Shown here one piece after another: positions 31,894 through 34,882 of a stretch of DNA of 34,882 bases (the stretch's first letter is position 1; every line of letters starts with the position of its first letter). The notes under the pieces were generated by a model that saw nothing but the letters and a program-made list of their open reading frames with translations, had not been told where the DNA came from and did not search any database. The position numbers and the translations under genes are program-made. The DNA is from Anaerolineae bacterium (GTDB lineage: Bacteria; Chloroflexota; Anaerolineae; Anaerolineales; Villigracilaceae), in contig JAKEFL010000150.1 in NCBI GenBank assembly GCA_022616105.1, positions 1-34,882 of the forward strand. Direction: 5' to 3'.

Positions 31894-31938
31894 TTAGATA
31901 TCTCTCCTAGTTTTAAATATCGCCTATTATAGTCATAA

Positions 31939-32024
31939 TTACGGAGTGCCGCGCATGTTTCACATGCGTATCTAAACTTGAACTTTGAGTTTTACGGAGT
32001 GCTACATAATTATGTAAACTTGAA
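31939..32024. promoter_or_regulatory. Duplicated box-palindrome-box element upstream of P450
   Basis: Two copies of ttacggagtgc (31939, 31992) are each followed by a palindrome (cgcatg-tttca-catgcg; tacataattatgta) and then taaacttgaa (31973, 32015). The box-to-box gaps are 23 and 12 bases, differing by about one DNA turn. They lie between divergent genes, 46-130 bases upstream of the P450 ATG. A candidate operator pair; the regulator is unknown. Confidence 0.5.
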
Positions 32025-32100
32025 GTCTAGATTTTGGCTTACAAAGCAATTCAAAAGTCTACTTATTGATGAGACAAACAGTAAATAAAATTCGGTTCTC

Positions 32101-32129
32101 TTGACGGTATTCCCCTTTCGCCATAAGAT
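32101..32129 (+). promoter_or_regulatory. Promoter of lipoprotein B
   Basis: TTGACG (32101), a 17-base spacer and TAAGAT (32124-32129). The spacer shares 12 of 17 positions with the gyrA promoter at 33077. Confidence 0.72.
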
Positions 32130-32148
32130 TATTCCGCCAAGAGGAGAC

Positions 32149-32997
32149 ATGCGCACAACCGTTTTCCAGCTTTTTTGTTTACTGACAACCGCGGTATTGG
32201 TCGTTTCAGCCTGCAACCTGCCCAGCAGCAACGCCACTTCCGAAATTGCACCACAGACAGAGCAATCCACCGCAAATGCCACAGTAACTATTGAATTGAC
32301 AGCCACACAAACTCAAGTAGTGCCTACCGAAACAGTAACGGTGACAGCCACCGAAACGCCGCTTCCAGAACCAAGCGCTACTGCCACCATTGAAGTTCCA
32401 GTCGCCGAGGTAGTGCGCGAGAGCAACTGCCGCATTGGCCCCGCTGGGAATTATGATCTGGTAGCCACCTACCAGCCCGGGCAGATGCTCGAAATCGTCG
32501 CCAAAGACCTGGGAGCAGGTTACTGGTTTGTCAGAAACTCCGAAAAGCCCGAAGAGCAATGCTATCTGTTGGCGCAGAACATCACCATCAGTGGAGATAC
32601 ATCGGCTTTGCCAAAATTCACCCCGCGGCCTTCGCCTACCGCAGCCCCGTATTTCAACGTCGACTTCAAAAAAATTGACACCTGCGAGGGAGAGGATTTT
32701 GCCCTTTTTGACGTCGAGAATGTTGGCAGCGTCCCGTTTCGTTCGTACTATATCAAAGTAACAGACCAGAAGGTCAGCAAATCGGTCGAACAGGTGCTCA
32801 ACGCCTTTGATTTGCGCGTCCGCTGTGTCCTGGCTAAAAATATTGCCCCACTCAATCCTGGTGAAGCTGGTTATGTTTACAGCCCGCAATTCAAATGGGC
32901 GGCGACTGGGAATAAGTTACGAGCCGTCATTATGCTTTGCACTGAAAAGGATCTGAAAGGTACTTGCGTCACGCAGAGCCTGGACATGAATCCATAG
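32149..32997 (+). CDS. SH3-domain lipoprotein with Thr-rich linker (paralogue B)
   Basis: A 282-residue secreted lipoprotein starting at ATG 32149, where GAGGAG precedes it; the ORF-track start at 32101 lies on the -35 box. The lipobox is VVSAC (Cys22). A Thr-rich linker (TVTIELTATQTQ..., TVTVTATETP) leads to VAEVVRESNCRIGPAGNYDLVATYQPGQMLEIVAKDLGAGYWFVRN, an SH3-like domain. After a PRPSPTAAP linker, the beta-rich C-terminal domain repeats the Cys pattern of paralogue A (DTCEG, RVRC, MLCTEKDLKGTC). Both have the same order of elements with low sequence identity in linkers, so they arose by duplication. The role is unknown, probably at the cell surface. Confidence 0.85.
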   Translation: MRTTVFQLFCLLTTAVLVVSACNLPSSNATSEIAPQTEQSTANATVTIELTATQTQVVPTETVTVTATETPLPEPSATATIEVPVAEVVRESNCRIGPAGNYDLVATYQPGQMLEIVAKDLGAGYWFVRNSEKPEEQCYLLAQNITISGDTSALPKFTPRPSPTAAPYFNVDFKKIDTCEGEDFALFDVENVGSVPFRSYYIKVTDQKVSKSVEQVLNAFDLRVRCVLAKNIAPLNPGEAGYVYSPQFKWAATGNKLRAVIMLCTEKDLKGTCVTQSLDMNP

Positions 32998-33014
32998 AAT
33001 AACCAACGTTACTT

Positions 33015-33066
33015 ATGATCCTGCCTCTTTCGTTCTCATAAAGAAAGACGAAAGAGGCAGGATCAT
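33015..33066 (+). terminator. Long hairpin after lipoprotein B
   Basis: Perfect 19-bp arms atgatcctgcctctttcgt and its inverse with a 14-base loop. Only ttaaggg follows, so it could be a terminator without a strong T-run, or a mRNA 3' stabiliser. The next promoter starts 11 bases later. Confidence 0.75.
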
Positions 33067-33076
33067 TTAAGGGCAC

Positions 33077-33105
33077 TTGACGGCTTCCCTCTTTCGCCGT
33101 AAGAT
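33077..33105 (+). promoter_or_regulatory. Promoter of gyrA
   Basis: TTGACG (33077), a 17-base spacer and TAAGAT (33100-33105). The transcript would start near 33112, leaving a 129-base leader before the ATG. Confidence 0.75.
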
Positions 33106-33148
33106 TATCCTACTATATAGAACATTAATTCACACAATGAAGCTTCGC

Positions 33149-33203
33149 CGTGAAGATTCACTTTTTCCTACGGGGAAACTGCCTTTCACTTTCAATCTTC
33201 ACG
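33149..33203 (+). promoter_or_regulatory. Hairpin in gyrA leader
   Basis: cgtgaagatt (33149-33158) and aatcttcacg (33194-33203) are exact inverses with a 35-base loop. They lie in the leader about 38 bases upstream of the start codon. Possible control element or stabilising stem. Confidence 0.5.
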
Positions 33204-33240
33204 TCCTTAAGATTCTTTGGTGGATGGAAAAGGATTTCAC

Positions 33241-34882
33241 ATGGAACTCGGTTTAATTCGAAAAATAGACATTGATAATGAAATGCAGCAGGCATATCTT
33301 GATTACGCCATGTCTGTGATCGTGGCGCGCGCACTGCCCGATGCACGCGATGGACTCAAGCCTGTGCAGCGCCGCATCTTATACGCGATGTATGACATGG
33401 GGATACGCGCAGACTCAGCATATAAGAAATCTGCTCGCATCGTAGGTGAAGTGTTGGGTAAATACCACCCGCATGGTGACTCAGCGGTCTATGAAGCGAT
33501 GGCACGCATGGCGCAGGATTTTTCCATGCGCACCTTGCTCGTGGACGGACAGGGTAACTTCGGTTCAGTGGATGGCGACCCACCAGCCGCGATGCGTTAT
33601 ACCGAAGCGCGTCTTACTTCTGCTGCGCTCGACATTTTGTTTGACCTCAATAAGAATACAGTTGATTTCAATCCCAACTTTGATGACACATTAACAGAGC
33701 CAGGCGTCCTCCCCGCGGCGTTGCCGAATCTTTTGGTCAATGGCGCGACGGGTATTGCCGTCGGCATGGCAACCTCCATTCCGCCGCATAATCTTGCGGA
33801 GGTCATTGACGCCATCGTCTACATGCTCGAGAAGTACGAAAAACTCGATGATGTTGATGTTGAAACATTGATGGAGTTCGTGCAGGGACCCGATTTCCCA
33901 ACAGGTGGGCTGATCGTGCAGGAGAAGGACCAGGAAGGAATCGAAGCTGCATACGGGTCGGGACGCGGGCGTATCACAGTGCAGGCGAAGGCCCACGTCG
34001 AGGAAATGGAACGAGGCAAGAATCGGATCATCGTCACTGAACTTCCGTATATGGTGAACAAGTCCAGTTTGATCGAGCGCATTGCAGATTTGGCGCGTGA
34101 AGGCTATCTCGAAGGCTTATCTGATCTGCGCGATGAATCAGATCGTCACGGTATGCGCATCGTACTGGAAATGACGAAGAATGCAGATCCCGAAGTCGTG
34201 CTGCGCGAACTATATAAACGCACACCCATGCAGACCACGTTCAGCATTAATCTGTTGGCGCTTGTGGACGGAGAGCCGCGTACGTTAACGCTGAAGCAGG
34301 CACTGCGCGTCTATATCGAGCACAGGCTGACAGTCATAAAAAGACGCGCTGAATTCGAGCTGGATAGAGCCAGACAACGCGCACATATCCTTGAGGGATA
34401 CCTCATCGCCTTGAAGAATCTGGATGAAGTGATCAACATCATCCGCTCCGCCTCGGACGTTGAGACTGCGCGCGCCAAACTGATGAAGCGCTTCAAGCTG
34501 ACAGAGATCCAGGCGACCGCGATCCTTGACCTGCAATTGCGCAGGCTCGCAGCGTTGGAACGCAAGAAGATCGAGACTGAATACAAGGAAGTGAGCGCGC
34601 TCATCAAACAATTGACTGACTTGTTGAAATCGCCAAAAAAGATGCGCGGTGTTGTGGCGGAAGAACTACTGAAAGTAAAAGAACAATATGGTGATCGGCG
34701 CCGCACTCAGATCGTGAACCTGTCTGCGAACGGTAAGACCGCCAAAACACTGACTGCAAGAGATCTGCTGCCCGAGCAACAAGTTTGGATCGGCGTGACC
34801 GAGGATGGCTTGGTCTCGCGTACGCATGACGATAAGCAACCAAAACACTCAGGCAATGACGCACCTCGCTGGCTGGTGAAGG
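33241..34882 (+). CDS. gyrA: DNA gyrase subunit A, 3' partial
   Basis: 547 codons are present and the gene runs off the right edge; it is absent from the ORF track. With GyrB it introduces negative supercoils. The start [45 protein letters not shown] is typical, with AAAGGAT upstream. The breakage-rejoining domain shows [15 protein letters not shown], with Ser81 and Glu85 at the quinolone-determining positions equivalent to E. coli 83 and 87. The catalytic Tyr is in AMRYTEARL (Tyr120). The C-terminal beta-pinwheel begins near [11 protein letters not shown] and is cut. ParC is the alternative, but the [26 protein letters not shown] sequence fits GyrA well and a second paralogue cannot be checked here. 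Confidence 0.93.
   Translation, partial: MELGLIRKIDIDNEMQQAYLDYAMSVIVARALPDARDGLKPVQRRILYAMYDMGIRADSAYKKSARIVGEVLGKYHPHGDSAVYEAMARMAQDFSMRTLLVDGQGNFGSVDGDPPAAMRYTEARLTSAALDILFDLNKNTVDFNPNFDDTLTEPGVLPAALPNLLVNGATGIAVGMATSIPPHNLAEVIDAIVYMLEKYEKLDDVDVETLMEFVQGPDFPTGGLIVQEKDQEGIEAAYGSGRGRITVQAKAHVEEMERGKNRIIVTELPYMVNKSSLIERIADLAREGYLEGLSDLRDESDRHGMRIVLEMTKNADPEVVLRELYKRTPMQTTFSINLLALVDGEPRTLTLKQALRVYIEHRLTVIKRRAEFELDRARQRAHILEGYLIALKNLDEVINIIRSASDVETARAKLMKRFKLTEIQATAILDLQLRRLAALERKKIETEYKEVSALIKQLTDLLKSPKKMRGVVAEELLKVKEQYGDRRRTQIVNLSANGKTAKTLTARDLLPEQQVWIGVTEDGLVSRTHDDKQPKHSGNDAPRWLVK

Noticed and set aside
32206-32889. 227-residue minus-strand ORF over lipoprotein B
   Set aside because: Antisense shadow; the plus-strand frame has a signal peptide, lipobox and SH3 domain.
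33460-33500. Quinolone-resistance change in gyrA
   Set aside because: Ser81 and Glu85 are ordinary residues at the determining positions; no resistance inference is justified.

Overview
The window looks like part of a chromosome from a member of the Chloroflexota, probably class Anaerolineae. This is inferred from the style of the proteins: RpoC with a long N-terminal coiled-coil insertion, many multi-membrane glycosyltransferases, and SH3-type lipoproteins with TPTP-rich linkers. GC content is near 50 percent and intergenic DNA is full of palindromic repeats. No marker was compared with a database, so the class is a judgement, not a measurement. No rRNA, tRNA, CRISPR array, insertion sequence or prophage was seen.

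Layout. (1) 1-6141, plus strand: a surface-glycan cluster. It has a sialic-acid-synthase-like gene (spsE/neuB type, cut by the window edge), a GT4 glycosyltransferase, an SpsF-like cytidylyltransferase, a second nucleotide-sugar-fold glycosyltransferase, a membrane protein and a GT2 glycosyltransferase. (2) 6214-13553, minus strand: a cobalamin uptake and salvage run. In transcription order it has a promoter, a cobalamin riboswitch and terminator, a BtuF lipoprotein, a BtuC permease, a second BtuF-like protein without signal peptide, CobO, CobT, CobS, CobU, a streptothricin-acetyltransferase-like GNAT enzyme and a BtuD ATPase. No corrin-ring synthesis genes are present, so the locus imports corrinoids and attaches or rebuilds the lower ligand. 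(3) 13878-18600: a GT87-like membrane glycosyltransferase (minus), a HicBA toxin-antitoxin pair, a ComEC/Rec2 DNA-uptake channel and a STAS-domain protein. (4) 18586-22769, minus strand: a second glycan cluster with two GT4 enzymes, a membrane protein and an NTF2-like protein. (5) 22953-34882: a molybdenum-cofactor-sulfurase-like aminotransferase, rpoC with its own promoter and structured leader, a methyltransferase, two paralogous SH3 lipoproteins flanking a divergent cytochrome P450, and the 5' part of gyrA.

The most striking feature is the density of small repeats, including within genes. At least six families recur or show clear internal structure: 7-, 8- and 9-nucleotide tandem arrays, perfect palindromes, and longer elements bounded by GTCATTGCGAG-like ends. 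Several lie in frame inside coding sequences (two GT4 genes, the 3175 glycosyltransferase, cobT, GT87, the methyltransferase, probably comEC). Others supply stop codons or protein C-termini. One octamer palindrome lies inside the cobalamin riboswitch. This resembles the Rickettsia palindromic elements and cyanobacterial STRR heptanucleotide repeats, but here several families share one 35-kb stretch. It is my best candidate for an under-described system.
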